From Membranipora membranacea (taxonomy: Eukaryota > Bryozoa > Gymnolaemata > Cheilostomatida > Membraniporidae), in NCBI GenBank assembly GCA_914767715.1, contig OU612072.1, forward strand, positions 21,888,001 to 21,948,000: a DNA stretch of 60,000 nucleotides, given 5' to 3'. Both the position numbers and the translations under genes were made by a program. Positions 24,286-35,339 of the stretch are shown in pieces. Within the stretch, counting starts at the first letter, position 1. Each line of letters opens with the position of its first letter. The notes beneath the pieces were generated by a model. The model saw only the letters and a list, made by a program, of their open reading frames with translations. It ran no database searches and had not been told where the DNA came from.

Positions 24286-24521
24286 GTAAGCTTATGTCAG
24301 CATTGCAATATTCTCTTTCCATTGTCTTACTTTCCTCCCTGAACAGATTTTTAGGCAATTTGTCATCGCCCACTTATCTTCTCTTTTTGTGTTTGAATAT
24401 TTCTTCTCCTTAATTATGTAAATTTTGTCCTTTGAGTCCTGTGTCCTGTAGAGGATTTTGAGGAGGTTACCCTAAGGCGGCGATACCCGCCACTGCAACC
24501 ACGCACATTGCCTATTTATAC

Positions 24522-24937
24522 TGAGTACGCCGACTCTCTAAAACGAGTACGCCGACTGTATCTGCCTGGAAATATATCGAGTACGACGACTCTATCTGAG
24601 GGGGAAGGTAACGAGTACGACGACTCTATCTGATGGTGAAGGTAACGAGTACAACGACTCTATCTGAGGGGGAAGGTAACGAGTACGACGACTCTATCTG
24701 ATGGTGAAGGTAACGAGTACAACGACTCTATCTGAGGGGGAAGGTAACGAGTACGACGACTCTATCTGAGGAGGGGTAACGAGTATGACGACTCTATCTG
24801 AGGGGGAAGGTAACGAGTACGACGACTCTATCTGAGGGGGAAGGTAACGAGTACGACGACTCTATCTGAGGGGGAAGGTAACGAGTACGACGACTCTATC
24901 TGAGGGTGAAGGTAACGAGTACGACTACTCTATCTGG
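24522..24937 (+). repeat. 34-bp minisatellite in module D, copy 1 (about 13 units)
   Basis: Tandem units starting gagtacgacgactctatctg and ending in a G-rich gggggaaggtaac. Some units lack 2-3 bases. The first two units are divergent (gagtacgccgactctcta; gagtacgccgactgtatctg) and are the same in all three D copies. Unit number differs between copies: about 13 here, about 15 at 33847, about 11-12 at 52861. Confidence 0.9.
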
Positions 24938-25147
24938 GCTGGGAACATAATTGACCTGACTTTGGGACTTGCTTTGGGGGTGGGGGGATGGGAGATGCGG
25001 ACAAAAATAGGTGGTTAACAATAGAAAATCAATTCATAAGATTTATAAATATCTTTCAGCCCATCGTATCAATCACATTAATAATTTGATTATGTGACAC
25101 TCTAACTTTAAATTTTGATCTCAACGGAGGCTATTGTCTAGCACTGA

Positions 25148-27807
25148 TACAACATACAGTGGTGCGCGTACCACTGCACAACACACAGGTCTTCAGCTAG
25201 AAACCATGAGTCAAACGCTGTTTCGAGGCCTTCTCTAGTACAACCTCCTCATGGCCGGCCCCAGCAGCATGAAGCCACCCCTGTGTGTCGCTGAGCATCT
25301 CAATCAATCTCATCGATCCCTCAGTGCATTTTGTCAGTTTCGGTGGTTTGACATAATTGGTGTGTTTACGCTGTTGCGCAACCAGGGAGGCTGCCAACTC
25401 TTCATTGTTTCAGTGCAACAATGTTCGCCCCATCACTCTCATGCTTATACTCTAAGCCAAACCAGTGCAGGGAGGTTTGCTTTCCATCAACTCATCGGCG
25501 CAAAGTCGCTATCGTCAAGGCACCCGCCCCTCGTGCCACTCGTTCACTACTCAAATTCACCACATTGAGCATAGTACAACTCATACACAAGTCAGAGAGA
25601 TGACTTGTTTGCGCTACAGCCAGTGGGCTGACTGTGATTTCCTGTCTCGCTCTGCCTGCCTTTTATGCGAGGGCCAAGCTTTTAATCCTATATTTGTAAA
25701 ACCTTAGATCTAACTCAGACTCACTTTGATTTCCACTCTGCAGAGATTAAACTACTTTAATTTGAGTATTAAAGGCATAATCTTGCTTAGCCTTCTACCC
25801 CAAGCAATTTGCTTATCATCACTTAATCCCCTCATTCTAATCCTTACAAGGATTATAACAAAAGGAATTAAATGCTGGCCAACTCCACAAAACAAAGTGA
25901 GTGTGTTAAACCCCAGCTTACAAGTAATAGGATTACTTAGCTTTTGTCTTCACACAGTGCTGTTGCCATATCCATGCAGATGCGCTTTCTGCCTCATGTA
26001 CTATGCTTTTTGTGGCTTGTTTGAGTGCTCTTCCTGAAAGCCCAACTCTGGTCAGAAATTTGGTAGCTGATCTAGCCATGAATCCACGGCAGCCAACTTC
26101 CACTGCGAATAATTCGCAATTCCAACCTTTGTCTTGGCATTGTGTGACCAGATCTTCGTATCTTGTCAGTTTTCTCTCATGCGCATATGCGAGATTTTCT
26201 TCCCAAGGCACCGTCAATTCCATCAGTATTAGTGCTTTTTCTTTGTCAGACCAAACAATTAAGTCTGGTCTTTGGTTCGTGATCACAATATGCTGTGGCA
26301 TGCTGAGCTGTTCTGTGAGGTCGCATCTCACCTGCCTTTCTCCGCTGTTCATCAATCCCTTTTTGCGCAAAATCTTTTCACGTGCTTCACCTCCAGCATT
26401 AGCATATTCACACTTCTCCGTGACATATTTACACAACACTTTCAGGACTTGATTATGCCTATACGTGTATCTTCCCAGGCTCTGTTGGCAATTCGACAGT
26501 ATATGTCGAAGTGTGCCCTTAGCCGAGCACTCGGCGCATTTCGAGTTCTCGGTCAAATTCCAGCGTTCCAGGTTTGCCGGGGTCGGTAGTTGATCATAAG
26601 CTGCACCAACCAGAAAGCTGATCCTTTGTGGCTCCATCGACCACAATTCTGTCCATTTGAGCTGACGCTGCTCAACAGACTCCCAACAAGTCCACCTGCC
26701 TTGTTGGGCTTGGCCTACAGCTTGTGTCTGGCGGCGCTCCTCTTCCATCTTGCGCACCTCATCAACTACCATCTCCCGTCTAACCTTTGGGCTTTCCTTT
26801 GAGAACCACCGGTTTGCTTCCCAGCCGATGCCATGACGTGCAGTTGTCACAGCACCCACAATCTCACTTATCTCCAGTCGAGATTTGGCATCTCTGACAG
26901 TCTCTGTGACAGACCATTTTTTACCAGTGTCAAGTGTTGGAGCACATTCCCTTATCACCTGGTCTGGTGACTCGTTCAACATCATATCCAGTCTCGCCTT
27001 TGATGTTTTGTACTCTTCCACAAGCGATTTCATAGGTAGTGAAAGAGTAAACGAACTGGCATACAGTGCATTAGTGTTGAAGCTCCTTGGAACTCCAAGC
27101 CACTTACGCATGTGCTTGTTAATCATTTGCTCCATTCTCTCAACTGGTGTTAGCGGAATATCATAAACTGTCAGAGGCCACAGAATTCGAGGCATGAGTG
27201 CAAAGTTGAGAATCCAGGCTTTGTATTTGCCAGACAGACCACATTTTTCAATCGCGTCCAGCCCTGTAATGAGTTGCTTTTTCACCTCGTTTCCGCGAAA
27301 CCTGTCTGTGATCGGTAAACTATACCATCTTCCTAAGCTCTTCACAGGCTGCTCTGCAAGCGTGGGAATACGCTCTGTTCCTATGAAGTAGGTATTTGGT
27401 ACAGGTTTGCCTTTACACAAAGACAGGGACCGGCTCTTGCTAGGTTTGAATCGCATCGCACATCTCTCTATCAACTCATGCAGTCTATCGATTGAAGCTA
27501 CAACCTGGGCCTTATCTGGTGATATTATTGTAATATCGTCCATAAAGGCCCTCATCGGCGGTAGTATCCGGTTATTCGCAACCTGGATCCCATTCACACT
27601 GCCTTGTGAATTCCGTATAACTATCTCCATCACCATAACGAATAGCAAAGGTGATATAGCACATCCCATAGGGATGCCTACTGCCAGCTCTTGCCAGCTC
27701 GTGGTAAAGTTCTTAGTAGTGAATCGCATTTTGAACTTTTTATAGTAGCGCTCAACCATAACCCTTAGCCTGTCGGGCACCCAGAAGTGTGATAGTGCGA
27801 GGTCAAT
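25148..27807 (-). mobile_element. 5'-truncated LINE with restriction-like endonuclease
   Basis: Insertion of about 2.66 kb into module D. The uninterrupted paralogues read tctagcactgaataatctt (34563 and 53439 regions). Here gcactga (25141-25147) and taatctt (27808 on) are separated by this element. It is on the minus strand, with the pol frame open to the 5' junction and about 785 bp of 3' sequence. No clear target duplication is seen. The 3' region has a further minus open frame (25197-25397, ending HEEVVLEKASKQRLTHGF), which may be an old C-terminal extension. Confidence 0.85.
25933..27807 (-). CDS. RT plus restriction-like endonuclease polyprotein, 5'-truncated
   Basis: Open from the 5' junction (DLALSHFWVPDRLRV) without a start codon to a stop at 25933. 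The numbers below count from the GTG at 27780 (615 residues). RT motif B is GIPMGCAISP (35-44). The catalytic box is FMDD (79-82), with Met in place of the usual Ala. The thumb region follows (KSLGRWYSLP; MRKWLGVPRSF). A CCHC knuckle lies at C415, C418, H426 and C431, within PTPANLERWNL...TLRHILSNC. A PD-(D/E)xK-type endonuclease follows at RPDLIVW (504-510) and MELTVPWEE (520-528), with KLTRYEDL after it. This order (RT, CCHC, restriction-like endonuclease) defines the R2/NeSL/CRE-like early-branching non-LTR group. The N-terminal zinc fingers and RT motifs 0-A are lost. The surviving frame has no stop, so the insertion is fairly young. It is unlikely to be active. Confidence 0.85.
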   Translation of the reverse strand: MDLALSHFWVPDRLRVMVERYYKKFKMRFTTKNFTTSWQELAVGIPMGCAISPLLFVMVMEIVIRNSQGSVNGIQVANNRILPPMRAFMDDITIISPDKAQVVASIDRLHELIERCAMRFKPSKSRSLSLCKGKPVPNTYFIGTERIPTLAEQPVKSLGRWYSLPITDRFRGNEVKKQLITGLDAIEKCGLSGKYKAWILNFALMPRILWPLTVYDIPLTPVERMEQMINKHMRKWLGVPRSFNTNALYASSFTLSLPMKSLVEEYKTSKARLDMMLNESPDQVIRECAPTLDTGKKWSVTETVRDAKSRLEISEIVGAVTTARHGIGWEANRWFSKESPKVRREMVVDEVRKMEEERRQTQAVGQAQQGRWTCWESVEQRQLKWTELWSMEPQRISFLVGAAYDQLPTPANLERWNLTENSKCAECSAKGTLRHILSNCQQSLGRYTYRHNQVLKVLCKYVTEKCEYANAGGEAREKILRKKGLMNSGERQVRCDLTEQLSMPQHIVITNQRPDLIVWSDKEKALILMELTVPWEENLAYAHERKLTRYEDLVTQCQDKGWNCELFAVEVGCRGFMARSATKFLTRVGLSGRALKQATKSIVHEAESASAWIWQQHCVKTKAK

Positions 27808-29175
27808 TAATCTTAGAAGGATAATAATTACTCATTACACATTACTCATTGGTACTGACATCTACTACTTGTTTACAAAACTCTCGTACCATTTCCATGT
27901 TATATTTTTGCACTAAAAGCCCAGTTGGTAATAAAATAAAATATATCCGCATACGATCAAATGTTGGTGTATTTTAACTTTAAATTGACAAATGCAAAAC
28001 AGCCGCCCGTCAAAGCTGTCCTGTTTGTCAATTTATGATCCTTGATTATGTGAGGAGACAACTTGTGTTACAGGGATTATCAGATAAAGCTTCCATAGTG
28101 ATATTGTGTACGATAGTGTAGCATGGTTAGTGAAAAAGTTTAAAAAAAGCAAATACACAATTATTCCTTGTAGATCAGTCTAGTTGCCATAGAAAGTCAT
28201 GAAAAAGTTAAAAGAGCTCTTACACTGCATTTCGATACGATATTCTTTGGTCAATCTCAAGCTTACTAAAGAGAGGGTGAGACGATGTTGGCCGTTCGCA
28301 GTTGTGATATCCTGAAAGAAAGTGCTGGGCTGGAGCCGCGTAGCCAAGTATTGACCTGATGTTAGTCAATTAAAAGGTCAATAATCCACACTTGTCTATA
28401 CAATAGTCTTACATTTCCTCACTAGAGTCTAGAGCTGTACTTTGTCATTAATAATTCTTCATGTTTGTCCATGATAGCTTATTATCAATAACAACTCTGA
28501 GGAATTTTGTGTAGGCACTAGGGGACATTGAAAAATCATAAATCACTACATCCTGTTAATACTTAAACCTATAGCTAAGATTGGTGTTTATGACTCAGTC
28601 TTTGCAAAAATCAGCTGCATGTTATTATCAGCAGCCCATCACTGCGTCCTTAATACTGAGGTGGCTACCGGTGATGTGTGACTGAGGTCAACCACCAGGT
28701 GTAAAACATTGTATCCTCAGCATATTTGATGCGGTTAATGCCATCCCAGCCAGGTCGTTCTAATACAAGAGCCATAAAATTGGTCCTAGCTTGGTACCTT
28801 GAGGGGCGCCAACCTTAGTGCTGCTGCTCATTACCATTTATTTCAAAAATTGTATTCGGTTATCCAAAGATTTAGATATAAGTGGGAGGGTATGAGGGTT
28901 AAAATTGTAACCCTCTAATTTCTGGAGAAGTACAGCAGTCAATGGAATGCCTCCAAAAGGTCCAAGGCGGCAGTTTGAATGTACTTTAAATTTGGGGTGT
29001 CAGGCTCCGATGTGAAATCATTGAGCAGTTTGATAAAGGCGTCAACTGTCCCAATGTGCGGCTTGTAAGCAAACGGGCTCTATTACGTCTTTCAATTTGG
29101 ATCTCATTTTGTTTATTATTACCTCCTGAGTAAGCTTGCCAAGATGAAACAATATTGACACTGGCTGATGGTCTT
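27808..29175. repeat. Module D, copy 1, right part
   Basis: Continues module D after the retrotransposon insertion and matches 34574-35945 and 53449-54835. The last 600 bp are an antisense LINE-B RT relic. At about 29175-29182 it joins directly to the LRR-unit left part, whereas the other two D copies run on into module P. Confidence 0.75.
28560..29175 (-). pseudogene. LINE-B RT relic at end of module D, copy 1
   Basis: Antisense translation with stops runs in order KDHQPVSILFHLGKLTQEVI, MRSKLKDVIEP, the AALDLLEAFH motif-A equivalent, LLQKLEGYNFNPHTL, VGAPQGTKLGPILWLLY (motif B), a degraded YAEDTMFYT catalytic box and NNMQLIFAKTES. This is a longer piece of the same CR1/L2-like family as in the LRR units. 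Multiple stops make it dead. Confidence 0.7.
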
Positions 29176-29528
29176 TGTGTTTATAGTTTCAAAAATTTAA
29201 ACACATTCCATCGATCTGTGGAAGTGATGTGTTCTTGACAGTGGGCTAAACATTGAGTTTGCCAAATTGAGATTGATTCCTAGTAAAATGTAACAGAGAT
29301 TGATGTGAGATGGTTCTTGAAAACAATTTCCATTGACAACTGAAAGGCATTCAGATTGCATTACATTGTGGTAGCCAGTGTTAACCTTTCGGATTGATTC
29401 TGACACTTCTTACTTGTGGGTGAGCACAATTCCAAAAATTTGAAAATCAAGACACATACATACATACATGCGATATAGTTTTCGATGTGTTATTTCAATA
29501 GCATAATCCAAAAACAAACTGAACATAC

Positions 29529-29675
29529 CCTGAAGGTAACTCGACCAGATGACAATCACCCATATCCAGTATCTCGAGTCTTGTAAGTCCTGATATCGTA
29601 TCACTCAACTGATCATCTGTACTCAGACTGTTGCGACTGACATGTAGCTCCTTCAGTGATACCATCTTTGAAATG
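29529..29675 (-). CDS. LRR exon cassette C3
   Basis: 147-bp phase 2-2 exon with conserved acceptor and donor. First LRR SLKELHVSRNSL, second RLEILDMGDCHL, ending VELPSG. Variable concave residues are E,H,S,R and I,D,G,D. It has two changes outside the exposed strand: NNL to NSL, and DTL to DTI. The neighbouring cassette in gene sense is C4, 17.3 kb upstream (to the right), with the large satellite in between. Confidence 0.75.
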
Positions 29676-29689
29676 CTGCAAGGTACCAA

Positions 29690-30018
29690 CAAAACATTGA
29701 AATTTGTTCATAACAGAGAGTGGTGAAATCTGAATTCGACATTGATAATAAGATGTTGAAGGTTGCAGTCGATTGCATGCCTCTGAAAAGTTCAATGCGC
29801 CACTTTTACATTATGGTTGTCAAGCTCTGATGTGAAATCATCAAGCAGTTTGATCGAGGCGTCGACTGTCCCAATGTGCGTCTTGTAAGCAAACTGTGAT
29901 GGCTCTATTACCTCTGTCAATTGGATCTCATTTATTTTATTATAACCTCCTCAGTAAGCTTGTCAAGGTGAAACAATATTGACACTGACTAATGGTCTTT
30001 GTGTTTGGGAGGGCTACG
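29690..30018 (-). pseudogene. LINE-B RT fragment, C3
   Basis: Antisense copy with FAYKTHIGTVDASIKLLDDF and the NFSEACNRLQPS frame. A 1-bp deletion against C2 (caattgg for caatttgg, about 29919) adds a frame break. Confidence 0.6.
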
Positions 30019-30298
30019 TTGGAGCTGAGTGGGCGCTCGGAGTGACAGGCTGAACTCACACAGCTACCTAAAATTGTTGTCTGTTTGCGAGTTTAACCAT
30101 TGAGTACAGTATTTAAACCTATACTAATATGCAGCAACCAGCCCACAGATCGCTGTCGTTTATGACCCATTGAATAATACGCTATAGCAGTGAGGAGTTT
30201 AGAAACTCAAAATCTCAGGACGTTGCCTCTTCCATCTGTTCAAATACTGGAGTCTGATATGCATTTGGAGCCTCATAATCTGGTAGAAATCCCATCTC

Positions 30299-30560
30299 AT
30301 GTATAAGTTGGATGTTGAGAAGTCAACATCATCTGAAGACTTCCAGACATGGATCTCAGTGGAGGGTGAAGAAAATGTTTGCTTGCCTCTAAATGACATA
30401 TTGAATTTGATGCAATCTGCATCGGAAATTCAAGCTAAATGCAAGAGAGCACAAATCCGACCAATCCATAGGGTTGCTTGCCCCTCCAAACACAATATTG
30501 TTTCACCTTGTATTCTCTCTACCTGGGATTCTCTCCTGGGTAGGAGATTGGGCGAGCTAG
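30299..30560 (+). pseudogene. LINE-B RT N-terminal fragment, sense strand, C3
   Basis: VEKSTSSEDFQTW, then CKRAQIRPIHRVACPSKHN. The KDYQ.VS segment is deleted here compared with C2. The frame runs on to 30661 only by chance. Confidence 0.5.
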
Positions 30561-30783
30561 CCGGCTATCAAGTGAAGGGAAAAGAGAATACTTCTCAAGA
30601 CAGCAAACTGCATAAAACTCAATCTAGGTACAAATTTAATCATAGTCACGCATTGGGGTAAGTTTGGGAGCATCCAATGAAAAAGTTATAAAGCATGATA
30701 AATTTTCTACCAGAGGAAATCAACTTAAGTAGTCAGTGACTATGCTAAATGAGTGAAACAAATTAGCACCAAGTAACAACACC

Positions 30784-31607
30784 TGACAATAAGATGTTGG
30801 TCTTGTACCATTGCCTGAACAATTGTTCAATACCAACCTATGAGTGGATGGTATATTTCAGATCTTATTTTTCAAAATTTCACACTAATGTCATTTTTGG
30901 TTTCAGGAGTTCTGACCAGATTTGCAATTAATTTTCTGATAAACTAGTTGAACACACCATAAATTGTGGAAATCGAGTGAAAAAAGGTAAACTCAAACAC
31001 CACCCAAGGTAATATCACAACCCCACAAGCCTGTTGCTCATTACATAGACTCAACGATCAATGTTGCATTTGTAATTATTAAACAATGTAAAGTTTTATC
31101 TCTGCAGGTGAGAACCCATGCCTCGCTGACAGTGGTCAACAACATAAAGTCACTGTTTATGAATCACACTACCGTAACGATATATGACACATATACAGAG
31201 GCGATATTTCAGCAATTTTTGCTGCATTTCATATCAAATTGCGATGGCCTGAAAACCTTCTATGTAGCCAACATCAAGTCTGTAATCGCCTACGCCTACG
31301 CCTACGCCTGCACTGCATGTATAATCTGCTATGATAAACTGATAAACAAGACTAGAGAGGCCTCATTCACTCCACCTTTTTTAATCATAATTTATCTTTG
31401 ATTATATCTTTTCCTAAGAGGGATACAGCTATATAGTTTTTTTCATCATAAGATTCAGCTATGTCTGCTATAGCTGAATGTAATCTGTTTTTGCAATTTG
31501 TTCCGATCATCACTTGACAGGCAGCTGATTAGCATGCTGTTGCTGGGATGTACAGTGGATTATCTCTGGTTCAGATAATCCGATCAAAAACCCCCTTGAT
31601 TGTACTA
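30784..31607. other. Unique insert between LRR unit C3 and module D
   Basis: Found nowhere else in the window. It holds a 97-codon plus frame (31108-31401), preceded by an acceptor-like ctctgcag and containing a short gcctac microsatellite (31288-31308). A short inverted repeat (ggattatct/agataatcc) lies near 31558-31581. No family is recognised. The frame is unproven. Confidence 0.35.
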
Positions 31608-33402
31608 TGAGATAGATCATATCTAACAAATTCCTGAAGGTTTTTTATCCTAGCTGTTTTAAACGTGGTCTTCATTTCTGATCCTTGCTGATTTTTTTCA
31701 AATTATCCATTTAATCAAAGTTGTATGGGGCTCCGAGCATTATTAATGAAGTTTATGTTTTTGTATGTATAATGAAAAAAACAGAAGCAAAATCGAATAA
31801 CTGGTTGCCAAGATATTCACATGTAAAGACCATTTTTGGAAAAGTGCACAAGATCGCGAATGTGTATGAAATCGTGCCCAACACAATTTATGTTTTTTTT
31901 TGGACTTTATTGGCATAATTTTCATTCAATGAGAATCTTGAAGGTTTTAAAAGTTTGAAGGTTTTGAAAAGTAAATATCACACAGTTTCTTCATGCATAA
32001 TCCAACTTTGAAAAAGGTATGATATAGATGCTTCCACTTAATTTAAATGACCAAGCTGTCAGGTTTACCATTTTCCTTGCTAATCAGGAGGTACACTTGT
32101 GTTTTGGGTTCTAGTTGTAATTTGTTGGTTTGTGTGTTGATTTAGGTAAATTTTGATTAATGAATAATATTTGTTCGATTTATTTTCAGAATAAAATAAT
32201 GGTCCTGGATCCTATGGTTCTGTGGTCAGTTAATGGTACTCGCTCAGTTAGACTCAGTGGCTGACAATATTAAACTTGGGATATGAGACTCTAGATGATT
32301 CTAACAATTAATCAACAAGACCTCAGCGGTAAGCAGCACGACTAGTGTACAATGTGCAAAAGTAACACTGCTGAGCACTGGTTTCAATTCGGTTTGGTTG
32401 TCAAGTATTTTGACTTGTTTCTACTTTGATTCATAAAATTGTACAGCATTTTGGTTTCAGAAAATTGGTGAAACAGTCCCACGCTGTGTTTCACTATAAG
32501 GTGGTATTTAAAAACTAGTTTTTCTCATTTCATGTCCAATGATATGGAGACAAATACCTGAATACTAATTTAGTGTTTTGCCTTAAGCTTGGCTCAAATA
32601 TTCAAATAATTGGATGTCATTAATATCCCTCAACCTAAATCTGGATACCTGTCAGAGTAGGGTTAATGTCGCTGTGGTTCTGTATGTTGATGTCCTGAAC
32701 TATATTTCTGTGGTAATATTGGCTATCATCTGCTCCGTGAATATCTCAATTTACTGCCATGGCCCAGTGCAGCTTAAGGTGTATATTCTATGTTCCTATA
32801 CATGTGGCCTCTTGAGTCAAGTGATCCGAGTAGATATGCTGCCGTTAGCCAGTGCAGCTCAAAGTATGGATTCTGTATCCTTGTGTCTAGGGCCTCTATA
32901 TGTCAAGCCGTCCTAATATGTGTGCTGTCGTTAGCCAGTGTAGCTTGAAGTATAGATTCTGTGTCCTTATATATCTTGGCTCTGTTAACCAAGTTGTGAT
33001 CCTTTTCTGTCGACTTCATAACAGAATCTTTGTGTGTCTGGGCTATGTTAGCCAAGTGGCGAATTCCACTGCTTCCTTCACTGCATCAATTTGGTCAGTG
33101 GGCTCTGTTAGCCAAGTGGTAAATTCCTCTGTATTGTTCACCTAGTTCACCTTGATTTACTATTCTTCTTATTGTTTGTAGGCACTGTTAGGCTATGGTG
33201 ACTGATTCTTCTGTGACTCAGCCTCAATTTTTCTGTGCCGTGAGTAGCTATGTGAACCGTTCTCCCGAAGTGTAGGCCTCAGATATGAGCTCCTGTATCG
33301 TCTATGAAATACAAGTGCACTTTAATCGTCTCTGTGTGTGCTGTCCTATTCTGCAATGTCCTCTAACTGAAGAGGGCTGTGTGTCAGGCTCCTTGTAGCC
33401 AA

Positions 33403-33609
33403 TCAATCATAATCTTCAATGCAACTCTGGGATAAATACTGTCCTTTCTTGAAGGTGCTGTCGTATTCTGGTATCTTCACTGTACTGTGATATCCTACTA
33501 TCGTCTCTATACTGTCATATTCTGTACTGTCATCATCTGGTCCTTGGGGCTGGCTCCTTGGTTTGCTGTCTGTGTGCCTCTGCCTTATAAAGGTGGTGTT
33601 CATTGTCAC
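33403..33609 (-). other. 68-codon open frame, copy 2, coding status doubtful
   Basis: As at 24079-24285, with Ser to Thr, Glu to Gln and Val to Gly replacements. Downstream on the opposite strand, the minisatellite's first unit reads TEYADSL and later units EYDDSI before a stop, a curious echo of EYDSI in this frame. Confidence 0.2.
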
Positions 33610-33846
33610 GTAAGCTTATGTCAGCATTGCAATATTCTATTTCCATTGTCTTATTTTCCTCCCTGAACAGATTTTTAGGCGATTTGTCATCGCCCACTTA
33701 TCTTCTCTTTTTGTGTTTGAATATTTCTTCTCCTTAATTATGTAAATTTGGTCCTTTGAGTCCTGTGTCCTGTGGAGGATTTTGAGGGGGTTACACTAAG
33801 GCGGCGATACCCGCCACTGCAACCACGCACATTGCCTATTTATACT

Positions 33847-34362
33847 GAGTACGCCGACTCTCTAAAACGAGTACGCCGACTGTATCTGCCTGGAAATATA
33901 TCGAGTACGACAACTCTATCTGAGGGGGAAGGTAACGAGTACGACAACTCTATCTGATGGTGAAGGTAACGAGTACAACAACTCTATCTGAGGGGGAAGG
34001 TAATGGGTACGACGACTCTATCTGAGGAGGGGTAACGAGTACGACGACTCTATCTGAGGGGGAAGGTAACGAGTACGACGACTCTATCTGAGGGGGAAGG
34101 TAACGAGTACGACGACTCTATCTGATGGGGAAGGTAACGAGTACGACGACTCTATCTGAGGAGGAAGGTAACGAGTACGATGACTCTATCTGAGGGGGAA
34201 GGTAACGGGTACGACGACTCTATCTGAGGGGGAAGGTAACGAGTACGATGACTCTATCTGAGGGGGAAGGTAACGAGTACGACGACTCTATCTGAGGGTG
34301 AAGGTAACGAGTACGACGACTCTATATGAGGGGAAAGGTAATGAGTACGACGACTCTATCTG
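33847..34362 (+). repeat. 34-bp minisatellite, copy 2 (about 15 units)
   Basis: Same unit as 24522-24937. Several units have cgacaac or cgatgac variants. It ends at the same tatctgggctggg boundary. Confidence 0.9.
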
Positions 34363-35339
34363 GGCTGGGAACATAATTGACCTGACTTTGGGACTTGCTT
34401 TGGGGGTGGGGGGATGGGAGATGCGGACAAAAATAGGTGGTTAACAATAGAAAATCAATTCATAAGATTTATAAATATCTTTCAGCCCATCGTATCAATC
34501 TCATTAATAATTTGATTATGTGACACTCTAACTTTAAAACTTGATCTCAACGGCGGCTATTGTCTAGCACTGAATAATCTTGGAAGGATAATAATTACTC
34601 ATTACACATTACTCATTGGTACTGACATCTACTACTTGTTTACAAAACTCTCGTACCATTTCCATGTTATATTTTTGCACTAAAAGCCAAGTTGGTAATA
34701 AAATAAAATATATCCGCATACGATCAAACGTTGGTGTATTTTAACTTTAAATTGACAAATGCAAAACAGCCGCCCGTCAAAGCTGTCCTGTTTGTCAATT
34801 TATGATCCTTGATTATGTGAGGAGACAACTTGTGTTACAGGGATTATCAGATAAAGCTTCCATAGTAATATTGTGTACGATAGTGTAGCATGGTTAGTGA
34901 AAAAGTTTGAAAAAAGTAAATACACAATTATTCCTTGTAGATCAGTCTAGTTGCCATAGAAAGTCATGAAAAAGTTAAAAGAGCTCTTACACTGCTTTTC
35001 GATACGATATTCTTTGGTCAATCTCAAGCTTACTAAAGAGAGGGTGAGACGATGTTGGCCGTTCGCAGTTGTGATATCCTGAAAGAAAGTACTGGGCTGG
35101 AGCCGCGTAGCCAAGTATTGACCTGATGTTAGTCAATTAAAAGGTCAATAATCCACACTTGTCTATACAATAGTCTTACATTTCCTCACTATAGTCTAGA
35201 GCTGTACTTTGTCATTAATAATTCTTCATGTTTGTCGCATGATAGCTTATTATCAATAAAAGATCTGAGGAATTTTGTGTAGGCACTAGGGACATTGAAA
35301 AATCATAAATCACTACATCCTGTTAAATACTTAAACCTA

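Larger units (their letters stand above)
22275..25147. repeat. Module D, copy 1, left part
   Basis: Homologous to 31608-34573 and, from about 22930, to 51281-53448. It contains a plus-strand hydrophobic open frame (23290-23592) whose ATG is followed by a stop in the third copy, so it is probably not a gene. An AATAAA lies on the plus strand at 23984-23989 and is lost in the second copy. The module also holds the 34-bp minisatellite. It is interrupted at 25148 by a retrotransposon and resumes at 27808. Confidence 0.75.
29182..30783 (-). repeat. LRR unit C3
   Basis: Begins abruptly within the antisense LINE-like fragment (29182-29430) because module D is fused to it. It then has the exon, the RT fragment and the sense RT fragment. 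The right end keeps 18 bp (gcaccaagtaacaacacc, 30766-30783) identical to the start of the CR1-like LINE. This implies that the LINE was once present here and was then deleted, unless these bases belong to the original target. Confidence 0.8.

Noticed and set aside
24522-24937. 34-bp repeats as a CRISPR array
   Set aside because: No unique spacers; each unit is a full tandem minisatellite unit in a eukaryotic setting.
25251-27745. Several plus-strand frames of 60-149 codons over the retrotransposon
   Set aside because: They lie opposite the clearly recognisable RT/endonuclease frame and are shadows of it.
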